A stretch of DNA of 64,000 nucleotides from Bradyrhizobium manausense (lineage in GTDB: Bacteria; Pseudomonadota; Alphaproteobacteria; Rhizobiales; Xanthobacteraceae). The stretch's first letter is position 1, and each line of letters begins with the position of its first letter. The position numbers were made by a program, and so were the translations under genes. Below the pieces are notes generated by a model. The model worked only from the letters and a program-made list of their open reading frames with translations. It did no database searches and had not been told where the DNA came from. This document shows, piece by piece, positions 1-8,798 of the stretch. The stretch is from the NCBI RefSeq assembly GCF_018130615.1, contig NZ_JAFCKB010000003.1, positions 248,001-312,000 on the forward strand, given 5' to 3'.

Positions 1-2169
1 TGGTGCCATCCGGTGCTGTTCCAGCGCATGATGAAGAACCGGCAGGAGCGCGGCGCGCGCATGATCGTGATCGATCCGCGTCGGACCGACACCGCCAGCG
101 ACGTCGATCTGTTTCTGGGCCTCAAGCCCGGGACCGACACCGCGCTGTTCTCGGGCCTGTTCGTCCATCTCGCCGACAGCGGCGCACTCGATCACGACTA
201 CATCGCGCAGAACACCTCGGGCTTCGACGATGCGCTCGCACGCGCGCGCAACATCGCCGGTAGCGTCGCCGCGACCGCGCTCGCGACCGGGCTGTCCGAG
301 CAGGACGTCGCCACCTTCTTCAAGATGTTCCGCGACACCGAGAAGGTCGTCACGCTCTATTCGCAGGGCGTCAACCAGTCGGCGCAGGGCACCGACAAGG
401 TCAACGCGATCCTGAACTGCCATCTTGCGACCGGGCGCATCGGCAAGCCCGGTGCGTCGCCGTTCTCGCTCACCGGCCAGCCCAATGCGATGGGCGGCCG
501 CGAGGTCGGCGGCCTCGCCAATATGCTCGCCGCGCATATGGGTTTCACGCCGCCGGACATCGACCGCGTCAAGCGGTTCTGGAAGGCGCCGCGAATCGCC
601 ACGCATGAGGGCCTGAAGGCGGTGCAGCTGTTCGAGGCGATCAACCGCGGCGAGGTCAAGGCGCTGTGGGTGATGGGCACCAACCCCGCGGTGTCATTGC
701 CCGATGCGGACATGGTCCGCGATGCCCTAAAGAAGCTCGAGCTGTTCGTGGTCTCCGAGAACGTGCTCTCCAACGACACGGTCGAGGCCGGCCCGCATGT
801 GCTGTTGCCCGCGCTCGCCTGGGGCGAGAAGTCCGGCACCGTGACCAACTCCGAGCGCCGCATCTCCCGCCAGCGCTCGTTTCTGCCGGCACCGGGTGAG
901 GCGCGCCCCGATTGGTGGATCCTCAGCGAGACCGCCAAGCGCCTCGGCTTTGGCGACAGCTTCAACTACAAATCCGCTGCCGAGATCTTCCGCGAGCATG
1001 CTGCGCTCTCGGCCTACGAGAACGACGGCAGCCGCGACTTCGACATCGGCGCACTCACTTCGCTGTCCGACGAGGCCTTCGACACCTTGAAGCCGGTGCA
1101 GTGGCCGGCACGCGAAGGCGAGGCGCCCGGCGAGCGCTTCTTTGCCAAGGGCGGCTTCTTCACCAATGACGGCAAGGGCCGCTTCGTCGCGCCGGAGGTA
1201 CCGGCGCTGCGTGGCGAGACCGGCGCGTCGCGTCCCCTGAGGCTCAACACCGGACGCATCCGCGACCAGTGGCACACCATGACGCGCACGGGCCTGAGCC
1301 AGCGGCTCGGTGCGCATCTGCCCGAGCCGTTTGTCGAGATCCACCCCGACGACGCGGGCAAATACGGCATCGTCCATGACGGCTACGCCCGCATCACGAC
1401 CGATTACGGCCAGTGCATCCTGAAGGCCGTCGTCAGCGAAGGCCAGCAGCGCGGCGCGCTGTTCGTGCCGATCCACTGGAGCGCGATGAATGCCTCGCAC
1501 GGCCGCGTCGGTGCGCTGGTGCAATCGTTCACGGATCCGTTCTCGGGGCAGCCGGAATCCAAGGCGACGCCGGCCGCGATCGCTCCTTACGAATTTGTCT
1601 TCCGCGGCTTCGCGCTCTCGCGGGAGCCACTCGATCTGCCGCCCAACCTGTTGTGGACCCGCGTCACGGTCACTGGCGGCTTCGGCTATCTCTTCGCTGA
1701 CAACGCGGATCTATCACGCTGGCCGGTCTGGCTCGACGGTGTCGGCGGCGAAGACGTCGCCGACTATCGCGATTTCGGCGGCGGGGTTTATCGTGCGGCC
1801 TCATTTTCGGGCGACCGCATCGAGACCTGCCTGTTCGTCGGCCCCGCGCATGATGCCGGCGACTGGGAGGTGGTGAAGAGCGCGTTCGCAGCCGATCGCG
1901 TCACCGACGATCAGCGCCGCATGCTGCTGTCGGGCAAGTCCAGCGAAGGTGCCGCCTCGACCGGCCCGATCGTCTGCGCCTGCTTCGGCGTCGGCCGTGG
2001 TACCATCTGCGAGACCATCGCAAACGGCGCGCGCACCGCCGCCGAGATCGGCGCAAAGCTCAAGGCCGGCACGAACTGCGGTTCCTGCATCCCCGAGCTG
2101 AAGCGGCTGATTGCGACCACGGAAGTGGCGCCGGCGAAGCAGGCCAAGGTCGCGAGCGCGGCGGGGTAG
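1..2169 (+). CDS. nasA: Assimilatory nitrate reductase catalytic subunit, 5'-truncated by window edge
   Basis: Cytoplasmic molybdenum enzyme reducing nitrate to nitrite for nitrogen assimilation. The frame is open from base 1 (WCHPVLFQRM), so the N-terminal Fe-S domain and start codon lie upstream of the window; 722 residues remain. Visible family segments are QGVNQSAQGTDKVNA, GQPNAMGGREVGGLA and WVMGTNPAVSLPDAD in the molybdopterin domains, and RLNTGRIRDQWHTMTRTG in the C-terminal dinucleotide-binding domain. The last ~60 residues hold a BFD-like [2Fe-2S] domain with CACFGVG and TNCGSCIPELK (four cysteines), as in NasA-type enzymes and unlike periplasmic NapA. A palindromic repeat follows the stop and no nas partner gene is seen downstream, so this is probably the last gene of its operon. 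Confidence 0.93.
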   Translation, partial: WCHPVLFQRMMKNRQERGARMIVIDPRRTDTASDVDLFLGLKPGTDTALFSGLFVHLADSGALDHDYIAQNTSGFDDALARARNIAGSVAATALATGLSEQDVATFFKMFRDTEKVVTLYSQGVNQSAQGTDKVNAILNCHLATGRIGKPGASPFSLTGQPNAMGGREVGGLANMLAAHMGFTPPDIDRVKRFWKAPRIATHEGLKAVQLFEAINRGEVKALWVMGTNPAVSLPDADMVRDALKKLELFVVSENVLSNDTVEAGPHVLLPALAWGEKSGTVTNSERRISRQRSFLPAPGEARPDWWILSETAKRLGFGDSFNYKSAAEIFREHAALSAYENDGSRDFDIGALTSLSDEAFDTLKPVQWPAREGEAPGERFFAKGGFFTNDGKGRFVAPEVPALRGETGASRPLRLNTGRIRDQWHTMTRTGLSQRLGAHLPEPFVEIHPDDAGKYGIVHDGYARITTDYGQCILKAVVSEGQQRGALFVPIHWSAMNASHGRVGALVQSFTDPFSGQPESKATPAAIAPYEFVFRGFALSREPLDLPPNLLWTRVTVTGGFGYLFADNADLSRWPVWLDGVGGEDVADYRDFGGGVYRAASFSGDRIETCLFVGPAHDAGDWEVVKSAFAADRVTDDQRRMLLSGKSSEGAASTGPIVCACFGVGRGTICETIANGARTAAEIGAKLKAGTNCGSCIPELKRLIATTEVAPAKQAKVASAAG

Positions 2170-2186
2170 GTCAGGCTCTTTCCGTC

Positions 2187-2264
2187 GTCATTGCGAGCGT
2201 AGCGAAGCAATCCAGAATCCCTCCGTGGAAAGACTCTGGATTGCTTCGCTGCGCTCGCAATGAC
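2187..2264. repeat. Palindromic intergenic repeat (gcaatgac type)
   Basis: Imperfect inverted repeat whose outer arms are GTCATTGCGAG and CTCGCAATGAC, with inner arms AGCGAAGCAATCCAGA and TCTGGATTGCTTCGCT. Such extragenic palindromes are common in Bradyrhizobium-like genomes. It lies just after the nasA stop and could fold in the mRNA, but there is no T-tract. Confidence 0.8.
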
Positions 2265-2298
2265 AGTTGGATGCAGCTGGGCGAGATATTTCCCCATC

Positions 2299-2419
2299 GT
2301 CGTCCTGGCGAAAGCCAGGACCCATTACCCCGGTCAGTGTTGTCGAGGCGCACTGCAGCCACCATCTACTGCAACAACATCTCCCTGTGGTAATGGGTCC
2401 TGGCTTTCGCCAGGACGAC
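2299..2419. repeat. Long inverted repeat with 30-bp arms
   Basis: Two 30-base arms (2299-2328 and 2390-2419) are perfect reverse complements as read, each containing the inner palindrome CCTGGCGAAAGCCAGG, separated by about 61 bases. It ends 18 bases before the aldo/keto reductase start. The same core recurs in variant form at 8517-8636 and around 25880-26000, so this is a dispersed repeat family. Confidence 0.8.
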
Positions 2420-2437
2420 ATAAGATCGGAGATAACC

Positions 2438-3277
2438 ATGAACAAACATCCCTTCGGCAAGACCGGCACCAGCGTCTCCGTGATCGGGCAGGGCACCTGG
2501 TATCTCGACCATGGCGATCGCAAGCGTGCGATGGCTGCGTTGCAGCGCGGGCTCGATCTCGGCATGAGCCATATCGACACCGCCGAGATGTATGGCGATG
2601 CCGAGCTCGTCATTGCCGATGCGATCGCCGGCCGCCGCGACGAGGTGTTCCTCGTCTCCAAGGTGCTGCCGAGCAACGCCTCGCGCCGCGGCACCATTAC
2701 CGCTTGCGAGCGCTCGCTGAAGCGGCTGAAGACGGATCGGCTCGATTGCTACCTGCTGCACTGGCGCGGGTCGTATGACCTTGAAGACACCGTCGCCGCA
2801 TTCGAGGAACTGGTCAAATCAGGCAAGATCAAATCCTGGGGCGTCTCCAATTTCGATGCCGACGATCTCGACGAGATCCTCGACGTATCAGGCGAAGGCA
2901 AGATTGCCTGCAATCAGGTGCTCTATCATCTCAAGGAGCGCGCCATCGAGCATGCGGTGATCCCGTGGTGCGAGCGGCACGGCGTCGCGGTTGTCGCCTA
3001 TTCGCCGTTCGGGCACGATGACTTTCCGGATGAGCGCAGCAAGGGCGGCGCCGTGCTGGCGCGCATCGCCGAGGCGCGTCGCGCGACGCTGCGTCAGGTC
3101 GCGCTGAGCTTTCTCACCCGTGCGACTACGGTGTTCGCGATCCCGAAGGCGTCGTCCGCGGAACATGCCGGTGAAAATGCGGCCGCCGGCGATCTCGTGC
3201 TGACGACAGACGAGATATCGGCGCTGGATGCGGCGTTTCCGCGCGGTCCAAAGCCGCGCAGCCTGCCCATGCTGTAA
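2438..3277 (+). CDS. Aldo/keto reductase
   Basis: NAD(P)H-dependent carbonyl reductase, 279 residues, cytoplasmic TIM barrel. The catalytic tetrad is visible: Asp47 and Tyr52 in HIDTAEMYGDAE, Lys75 in LVSK, His108 in CYLLHW. Later segments WGVSNFDADD and VVAYSPFGHDD match the family. Start chosen at ATG 2438 (MNKHPFGKTG), the usual N terminus; the frame is open further upstream only through the inverted repeat. A weak GGAGA lies about 6 bases before the ATG. Single gene, with a repeat on its 5' side. Substrate unknown. Confidence 0.88.
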   Translation: MNKHPFGKTGTSVSVIGQGTWYLDHGDRKRAMAALQRGLDLGMSHIDTAEMYGDAELVIADAIAGRRDEVFLVSKVLPSNASRRGTITACERSLKRLKTDRLDCYLLHWRGSYDLEDTVAAFEELVKSGKIKSWGVSNFDADDLDEILDVSGEGKIACNQVLYHLKERAIEHAVIPWCERHGVAVVAYSPFGHDDFPDERSKGGAVLARIAEARRATLRQVALSFLTRATTVFAIPKASSAEHAGENAAAGDLVLTTDEISALDAAFPRGPKPRSLPML

Positions 3278-3465
3278 TGCACAAACGTCTATTATTAATG
3301 GAGTATTGACGCGCGCGGACCTGAGCGCATATCGGCATCCTGTTTTCGGAAGTTGTGAAAGCGGCGCATTTGTCGTTTTTATGGGCGGTTCTCGATTCGC
3401 ATTCTTGCCGGGTTCCCACCGTGACACCGCCGCCCGCCGCAGCCGCAAGGCTCGACAGTATTTCT

Positions 3466-4407
3466 ATGCCCATGCCTCAGACGAAGCAGGAGGCTCGCCG
3501 CGCGCCTGCGCGCGTCGATCATCCCTTCAAGGGCATCGCGCTGGTGCTGCTGTCGACGGTATTTCTCGGCTGCTCCGACGTCACCGCGAAATATCTCTCG
3601 ACCAGTCTGCCGTCGATCGAGATTACCTGGATCCGCTTCGTCACCTTCGCGCTGATGTTCACGCCGGTGATGCTACCGGGCTCGCCGCTGCATGCGATGC
3701 GCACCGAGCGATTGAGCTTGCAGCTGATGCGGGGTGTCGCGTTGCTCGGCTCCTCGCTGTTCTTCATCACCGGCCTGCGCTTCTTGCCGATCGCGGAAGC
3801 CTCCGCCACGGGCTTCGTCTCGCCGCTGTTCGTCACCGCGCTCTCGATCATCTTCCTTAGCGAGAAGGTCGGCATGCGCCGTTGGATCGCAACCGCGATC
3901 GGCCTGATCGGCGTGATGATCATCCTGCGTCCGGGGTCGAGCGCGTTCCACGTCGCCGCCTTCTTCCCGATCGTCTCGGCGTTCTGCTGGGCCGCAGCGC
4001 TGATCATGACGCGCCTGATGAGCGGGCGCGAGGCCGTGCTCACCACGATGGCGTATTCGGCTCTCACCGGCGTTGCGATCCTCAGCATCATGGTGCCGTT
4101 CGTCTGGGTCACGCCGACGTGGACCGGAATCGGGCTCGGCATCGTCGTCGGCCTGGCTTCCACCATCGGCCAGTGGATCATCGTGCTCGCCTATCGTTAT
4201 GGCGATGCCTCGGTGCTGGCGCCGTTCTCCTACACGCAGTTGCTGTGGGTCAGCATTTTGGGCTTCTTCCTGTTCGGCGAAGTGCCTGACGTCTGGACCG
4301 TCACGGGCGCGGCCTTCATCGTCGCCAGCGGCCTCTATATCGCCCATCGCGAACGCATCCGCCGCGCCCAACTGCTGGTGCAGGCCGCGCGTTCTCCGAA
4401 CCCCTGA
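3466..4407 (+). CDS. EamA/DMT-family inner-membrane transporter
   Basis: Drug/metabolite-transporter permease with about ten hydrophobic helices and two EamA repeats. First helix near GIALVLLSTVFLGCSDVTAKYL; the second repeat starts near VAAFFPIVSAFCWAAAL. The C-terminal tail is basic (HRERIRRAQLL), as is usual on the cytoplasmic side. Start uncertain: ATG 3466 or ATG 3472 give a short hydrophilic N terminus; GTG 3421 is possible; no strong ribosome binding site. Exported or imported substrate cannot be told from sequence. Same strand as the flanking genes but 188 bases after the aldo/keto reductase, so probably its own unit. Confidence 0.85.
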   Translation: MPMPQTKQEARRAPARVDHPFKGIALVLLSTVFLGCSDVTAKYLSTSLPSIEITWIRFVTFALMFTPVMLPGSPLHAMRTERLSLQLMRGVALLGSSLFFITGLRFLPIAEASATGFVSPLFVTALSIIFLSEKVGMRRWIATAIGLIGVMIILRPGSSAFHVAAFFPIVSAFCWAAALIMTRLMSGREAVLTTMAYSALTGVAILSIMVPFVWVTPTWTGIGLGIVVGLASTIGQWIIVLAYRYGDASVLAPFSYTQLLWVSILGFFLFGEVPDVWTVTGAAFIVASGLYIAHRERIRRAQLLVQAARSPNP

Positions 4408-4467
4408 CGCAAGTCGACCTGCCCTGAGACGTGCTATCAACGGCTCCAACGAGCAGGGAGGAGCCGG

Positions 4468-5547
4468 ATGCGCGCAGCGATTTTCAGAAACGGTGAGATT
4501 GTCGTCGACCGGATCGCAGAGCCGAAGCCCGGCCCGGGCCAGGTGCTGGTCAAGACGCTCGCCTGCGGCATCTGCGGCTCCGACCTGCACGCGCGCCAGC
4601 ACGCCTCGCGGATGGTGGAGATGGCGAAGAAGACCGGACGCGCGCCGATGGATCTGTCGCGCGACGTCGTGTTCGGCCACGAATTCTGCTGCGAGATCGT
4701 CGACTACGGCCCCGGTACCACGCGCAAGCTCAAGCCGGGCACGCATGTGTGCTCGCTGCCCGCACTGCTGACGCCTGATGGCATCAAGGGCATCGGTTAT
4801 TCCAACGAGTTCGTCGGCGGTTATGCCGAGCAGATGCTGCTCAGCGAGCCGCTGCTGCTCGAAGTACCCAACGGCCTTGCGCCGGAACACGCTGCGCTGA
4901 CTGAGCCGCTCGCGGTCGGTGTTCACGCCGTCGAAAAAGCCAACATCCGCGGCGGCGAAGTGCCATTGGTGATCGGTTGCGGCCCGGTCGGGCTCGCGGT
5001 GATCGCCGCGCTGAGGATCAAGGGCCTGCACCCGATCGTCGCTGCCGACTATTCGCCCGCGCGCCGTGCGCTCGCCACAAAGCTCGGCGCCGACATCGTC
5101 GTCGATCCCAGGGTGTCGCAGCCCTATGCGACCTGGGCCGAGCACGCGCAGATGTCTGAAGCGGAGAAGGCGGCGCGACCGCCGTTCCAGGCCATGCTGC
5201 CGGCGTTGAAGCCGGCGGTCATCTTCGAATGCGTCGGCGTGCCCGGCCTGTTGCAGCAGGTGTTCGAGGGCGCGCCGCGCGATGCCAAGGTTGTCGTTGT
5301 CGGCGTCTGCATGGAGAGCGACAGACACGAGCCCATGCTCGGCATCATGAAGGAGCTCAACGTCCAGTACGTGCTCGGCTACACGCCGGAGGAGTTTGCG
5401 GCATCGCTGCGCCTGATCGCCGAAGGGCAGGTGGATGCGGCCGCCATGGTGACGGCGGAGATCGGCATCGACGGTGTCGCCAAGGCCTTCGCCGATCTCG
5501 CCAATCCAGAGGTGCACACGAAGATCATCGTTCAGCCGTGGCGATAG
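4468..5547 (+). CDS. Zinc-dependent alcohol dehydrogenase family protein (MDR)
   Basis: Medium-chain dehydrogenase oxidising or reducing an alcohol/carbonyl with NAD(P), 359 residues. Catalytic zinc ligands Cys36 (GICGSDLH) and His71 (FGHEF) are present, and the Rossmann motif is VIGCGPVGLAVIAAL near residue 170. The usual four-cysteine structural-zinc loop after GHE is absent, replaced by a stretch starting CSLPALLTPDG. ATG 4468 has a good GGGAGGAG site just upstream. It converges on the Lrp gene with only four bases between the stop codons, leaving no room for a separate terminator. Substrate unknown. Confidence 0.88.
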   Translation: MRAAIFRNGEIVVDRIAEPKPGPGQVLVKTLACGICGSDLHARQHASRMVEMAKKTGRAPMDLSRDVVFGHEFCCEIVDYGPGTTRKLKPGTHVCSLPALLTPDGIKGIGYSNEFVGGYAEQMLLSEPLLLEVPNGLAPEHAALTEPLAVGVHAVEKANIRGGEVPLVIGCGPVGLAVIAALRIKGLHPIVAADYSPARRALATKLGADIVVDPRVSQPYATWAEHAQMSEAEKAARPPFQAMLPALKPAVIFECVGVPGLLQQVFEGAPRDAKVVVVGVCMESDRHEPMLGIMKELNVQYVLGYTPEEFAASLRLIAEGQVDAAAMVTAEIGIDGVAKAFADLANPEVHTKIIVQPWR

Positions 5548-5551
5548 GACT

Positions 5552-6013
5552 CTAGACCGGCAGCGCGATTGAGTACTTCACCTGGCTGAGCGCAAAGCTC
5601 GACTCGATCGAGGCGATTCCGTCGAGCCGGGTCAGCTTGGTCTTGAGGAAGGTCTCGTAGGAGGCGAGGTCGGCCGCGACGACGCGCAGGAGATAGTCGC
5701 GGTTGCCGGTCATCAGATAGCACTCCAGCACCTCGTCCCATTTCGAGATGGCGCGGGCAAAGCGATTGAGGTCCTCCTCCTTCTGCCGCGCCAGCTTGAT
5801 CGAGATGAAGACGCTGACATGCAGGCCCAGCGCCTTCTGGTCAACGGTGGCGATGTAGCGGCTGATGACGCCGCGCTCCTCCAGCAGTTTGACCCGGCGA
5901 TGGCACGGCGAGACCGAGAGCCCGACCTTGTCGGCGAGCTCCTGCATGGTCAGCCGGCTGTCGGTCTGGAGGTGGCTGAGGATCTTGCGGTCGATGGCGT
6001 CGAGGTCGGGCAT
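5552..6013 (-). CDS. Lrp/AsnC-family transcriptional regulator
   Basis: 153 residues, the usual Lrp length. N-terminal helix-turn-helix: LDAIDRKILSHLQTDSRL, then LADKVGLSVSPCHRRVKLLE; C-terminal RAM/AsnC ligand domain with LECYLMTGNRDYLLRV. Start at ATG 6013 (MPDLDAIDRK); the open frame further upstream runs into the divergent gene and is not family-like. Divergent from the transketolase-like gene with a 133-base intergenic region containing an AT-rich stretch, so it probably regulates that gene and itself. This arrangement is common for Lrp-type regulators of amino- or keto-acid metabolism; the ligand is unknown. Confidence 0.9.
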   Translation of the reverse strand: MPDLDAIDRKILSHLQTDSRLTMQELADKVGLSVSPCHRRVKLLEERGVISRYIATVDQKALGLHVSVFISIKLARQKEEDLNRFARAISKWDEVLECYLMTGNRDYLLRVVAADLASYETFLKTKLTRLDGIASIESSFALSQVKYSIALPV

Positions 6014-6040
6014 TGGGATGAAACCTGCTTTTGGACGGGA

Positions 6041-6070
6041 GTATTGGTAAAGTATCCTAATAATTGGAGG
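6041..6070. promoter_or_regulatory. AT-rich stretch in divergent Lrp/transketolase intergenic region
   Basis: In an otherwise GC-rich context, this stretch (GTATTGGTAAAGTATCC, then TAATAATT) is AT-rich and sits between divergent start codons, where Lrp-family operators and promoters usually lie. No clear palindrome, so the operator call is inference. Confidence 0.3.
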
Positions 6071-6146
6071 TATGGCGCGAAAGATTGAGAAGTTTGGCGC
6101 CGTCCGCAGGCGTATCATCGTGCCACCTGTTTCCGGGAGCATTGCC

Positions 6147-8510
6147 ATGCCCGTTGATTCCGCCCGCCTCGACACATTGACCGCGCTGGCCCGCAAGGCG
6201 CTGTGGCTGTCGTCATGGACCATCCATCACGCCAACCATGTCCGCTCCAATTCGGATGGCCTCAAGGTCGGCGGCCATCAGGCTTCCTCGGCCTCGCTCG
6301 CGACCATCATGTCGGCGCTGTATTTTCACGTGCTGCGGCCCGAGGATCGCGTCGCGGTGAAGCCGCATGCGAGCCCGGTGTTCCACGCCATCCAATATCT
6401 GTTCGGCCGGCAGAGCCGCGAGAAGCTGGAGAATTTCCGCGGCTTCAAGGGCGCGCAGTCCTATCCCTCGCGCACCAAGGATGTCGACGACGTCGATTTC
6501 TCCACCGGCTCGGTCGGCCTCGGCGTCGCGCAGACGCTGTTCGCCTCGCTGGTGCAGGACTACGTCAAGGCGCATGGCTGGATGAAGGATCGCCGCGAAG
6601 GGCGGATGATTGCCCTCGTCGGCGATGCCGAGATGGACGAGGGCAACATCTTCGAAGCGCTCGCCGAAGGCTGGAAGCACGGCCTGCGCAACACGTGGTG
6701 GGTGGTCGACTATAACCGGCAGTCGCTCGACGCCGTCGTGCGCGAAGGTCTCTGGGAAAAGTTCGAGACCATGTTCCGCAATTTCGGCTGGGACGTGGTG
6801 ATCGTGAAATACGGCCGGCTGATGCGCGAGGCGTTCGCGGAAGCAGGCGGCGAGGCGCTGAAGCGCTGGATCGACAATTGCCCGAACGCACTCTATGCCG
6901 CGCTGTGCTTCCAGGGCGGCGCCGCCTTCCGCAAGCATCTGCATGACGAGATCGGCGACCAGGGACCGATCACGAAACTGATCGACAAGCGGAGTGACGA
7001 GGAGCTCTTGGCGCTGATGTCCAATCTCGGCGGCCACGACATGGCGAGCATGCTGGAGGCGTTCGAGTCCGTCGACCACGATCGCCCGGTCTGCTTCATC
7101 GCCTACACCATCAAGGGCGTCGGCCTGCCGTTCCAGGGCCACAAGGACAACCACGCCGGCCTGATGACGGTCGCGCAGATGGAGAAATATCGCGAGAGCC
7201 AGAACATTCGTCCCGGCCACGAATGGGACAAGTATGAGGGGCTGACGCAAGCTCCGGCCGAGCTCGACGCGTTCCTTTCGCGCGTGCCGTTCAACAAGGA
7301 TGGCCGCCGGCTGACCGCGCCGGTCGTCGAGGTGCCCGCCCAACTCGCCTTCAAGCCGTCGCCGCAGATGTCGACGCAGCAGGGCTTTGGTCTCGTGCTG
7401 AACGAGATCGCGCGCGGCGACAGCGAGCTGGCAAAACGCATCGTCACGACCTCGCCCGACGTCACCGTCTCGACCAATCTCGGTCCGTGGGTGAACCGGC
7501 GCGGCCTGTTCGCACGCGGCGAGAAGGCGGACTTATTCCGCAGCGAGAAAATTCCGTCCACGTTCAACTGGGACTTCTCGCCCAAGGGCCAGCATCTCGA
7601 GCTCGGCATCGCCGAGATGAACCTGTTCATCATGCTCTCGGCGCTCGGCCTGTCGCATCAGATCAACGGCGAGCGGCTGCTGCCGGTCGGCACGCTCTAC
7701 GATCCCTTCATCGAGCGCGGCCTCGATGCGCTGAACTATGCCTGCTACCAGGATGCGCGCTTCATGGTAGCGGCGACGCCGTCCGGCATCACGCTCGCGC
7801 CCGAGGGCGGCGCGCACCAGTCGATCGCAACGCCCTTGATTGGCATGGCGCAGGACGGGCTCGCCTCGTTCGAGCCGGCCTTCGTCGACGAGCTCGCCGT
7901 GATCATGGGCTGGGGTTTTGACCATATGCAGCGCGACCCGGGCGAGGGTGGCTCGGTGTATCTGCGGCTCTCGACGCGCAGCATCGAGCAGGCGCAGCGG
8001 ATCATGACGCCGGAATTGCAACAGGGTATCACCGATGGCGCCTACTGGCTGCGCAAGCCGGGCCCGAATGCCGAAGTCGTGATCGCCTATACCGGCGCGG
8101 TGGCGCCCGAAGCGATCGAGGCCACGGGCTTCATCGGCGAGAGCCGTCGCGACATCGGCCTGCTCGCGATCACGTCAGCCGATCGCCTGCATGCGGGTTG
8201 GACCGCCGCGCGGAAATTGCGGCGCGACCGGCGCGGCGTGCAGCATCTCAGCCATATCGAAAAGCTGCTGGCGGAGCTCACCCGCGACTGCGGCATCGTG
8301 ACCGTGATCGACGGCCATCCCGCCGCACTCGGCTGGCTCGGCAGCGTCCGCGGCCATCGCGTCGAGGCGCTCGGCGTCGAGCAGTTCGGCCAGACCGGCA
8401 CCATCGCCGACCTCTATCGCCATTATGGCATCGACGCCAACGCCATCATCGATGCGGCGGAAAGCCTCACCACGGGCGCACCGGTGCTGCATCGGAAGAT
8501 GGCTGTTTAA
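6147..8510 (+). CDS. Transketolase / AceE-like pyruvate dehydrogenase E1-type ThDP enzyme
   Basis: Large thiamine-diphosphate enzyme, 787 residues. The ThDP/Mg motif is GDAEMDEGN at residue 159 followed by WWVVDYNRQSLD, resembling homodimeric E1 (AceE), which has GDGEMDE. Other segments (HHANHVRSNSDGLKVGGHQ, IAYTIKGVGLPFQGHKDNH, LGIAEMNLF) fit the transketolase/E1 superfamily with its pyrimidine domain. ATG 6147 follows CGGGAG at good distance; the open frame reaching upstream to 6072 has no family match. No E2 or E3 gene adjoins it, so it may act as a stand-alone keto-acid or transketolase-type enzyme. Divergent from an Lrp regulator that probably controls it. Exact substrate unresolved. Confidence 0.88.
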   Translation: MPVDSARLDTLTALARKALWLSSWTIHHANHVRSNSDGLKVGGHQASSASLATIMSALYFHVLRPEDRVAVKPHASPVFHAIQYLFGRQSREKLENFRGFKGAQSYPSRTKDVDDVDFSTGSVGLGVAQTLFASLVQDYVKAHGWMKDRREGRMIALVGDAEMDEGNIFEALAEGWKHGLRNTWWVVDYNRQSLDAVVREGLWEKFETMFRNFGWDVVIVKYGRLMREAFAEAGGEALKRWIDNCPNALYAALCFQGGAAFRKHLHDEIGDQGPITKLIDKRSDEELLALMSNLGGHDMASMLEAFESVDHDRPVCFIAYTIKGVGLPFQGHKDNHAGLMTVAQMEKYRESQNIRPGHEWDKYEGLTQAPAELDAFLSRVPFNKDGRRLTAPVVEVPAQLAFKPSPQMSTQQGFGLVLNEIARGDSELAKRIVTTSPDVTVSTNLGPWVNRRGLFARGEKADLFRSEKIPSTFNWDFSPKGQHLELGIAEMNLFIMLSALGLSHQINGERLLPVGTLYDPFIERGLDALNYACYQDARFMVAATPSGITLAPEGGAHQSIATPLIGMAQDGLASFEPAFVDELAVIMGWGFDHMQRDPGEGGSVYLRLSTRSIEQAQRIMTPELQQGITDGAYWLRKPGPNAEVVIAYTGAVAPEAIEATGFIGESRRDIGLLAITSADRLHAGWTAARKLRRDRRGVQHLSHIEKLLAELTRDCGIVTVIDGHPAALGWLGSVRGHRVEALGVEQFGQTGTIADLYRHYGIDANAIIDAAESLTTGAPVLHRKMAV

Positions 8511-8516
8511 ACTCTC

Positions 8517-8636
8517 GTCGCCCCGGCGAAGGCCGGGGCCCATACGCCGCAGCGCTGTTGTGGGCCGCAGGTGGGAGACGCCTGAACAAACCAATTCCGT
8601 TTCGTGGTTATGGGTCCCGGCCTTCGCCGGGACGAC
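8517..8636. repeat. Inverted intergenic repeat (ccggcgaaggccgg type)
   Basis: Arms 8517-8544 and 8609-8636 are near-perfect reverse complements, each with an inner CCGGCGAAGGCCGG-type palindrome and a flanking CCCATA/TATGGG. It is a GC-richer relative of the 2299-2419 repeat. The rest of the gap to 8799 shows nothing recognisable apart from the ribosome binding site. Confidence 0.78.
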
Positions 8637-8798
8637 ACCTTGAATGCCGGCACCACCTTGCCACCCCACCATCACCGGCTCATATAACCTCCGTCTGCCG
8701 CAACGCTGGCCCCGCATATGGCGGGTTCAATTGCTGGCGCTTTCGTGCAAGGATGCCTGCCGAAACGCCCCCTCCAAGCTCCCAAGAAGAGGTTAACG

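Noticed and set aside
3673-5517. 614-residue minus-strand frame
   Set aside because: Antisense to the EamA transporter and alcohol dehydrogenase genes; low-complexity Arg/His/Asp-rich translation typical of the complementary strand of GC-rich coding DNA.
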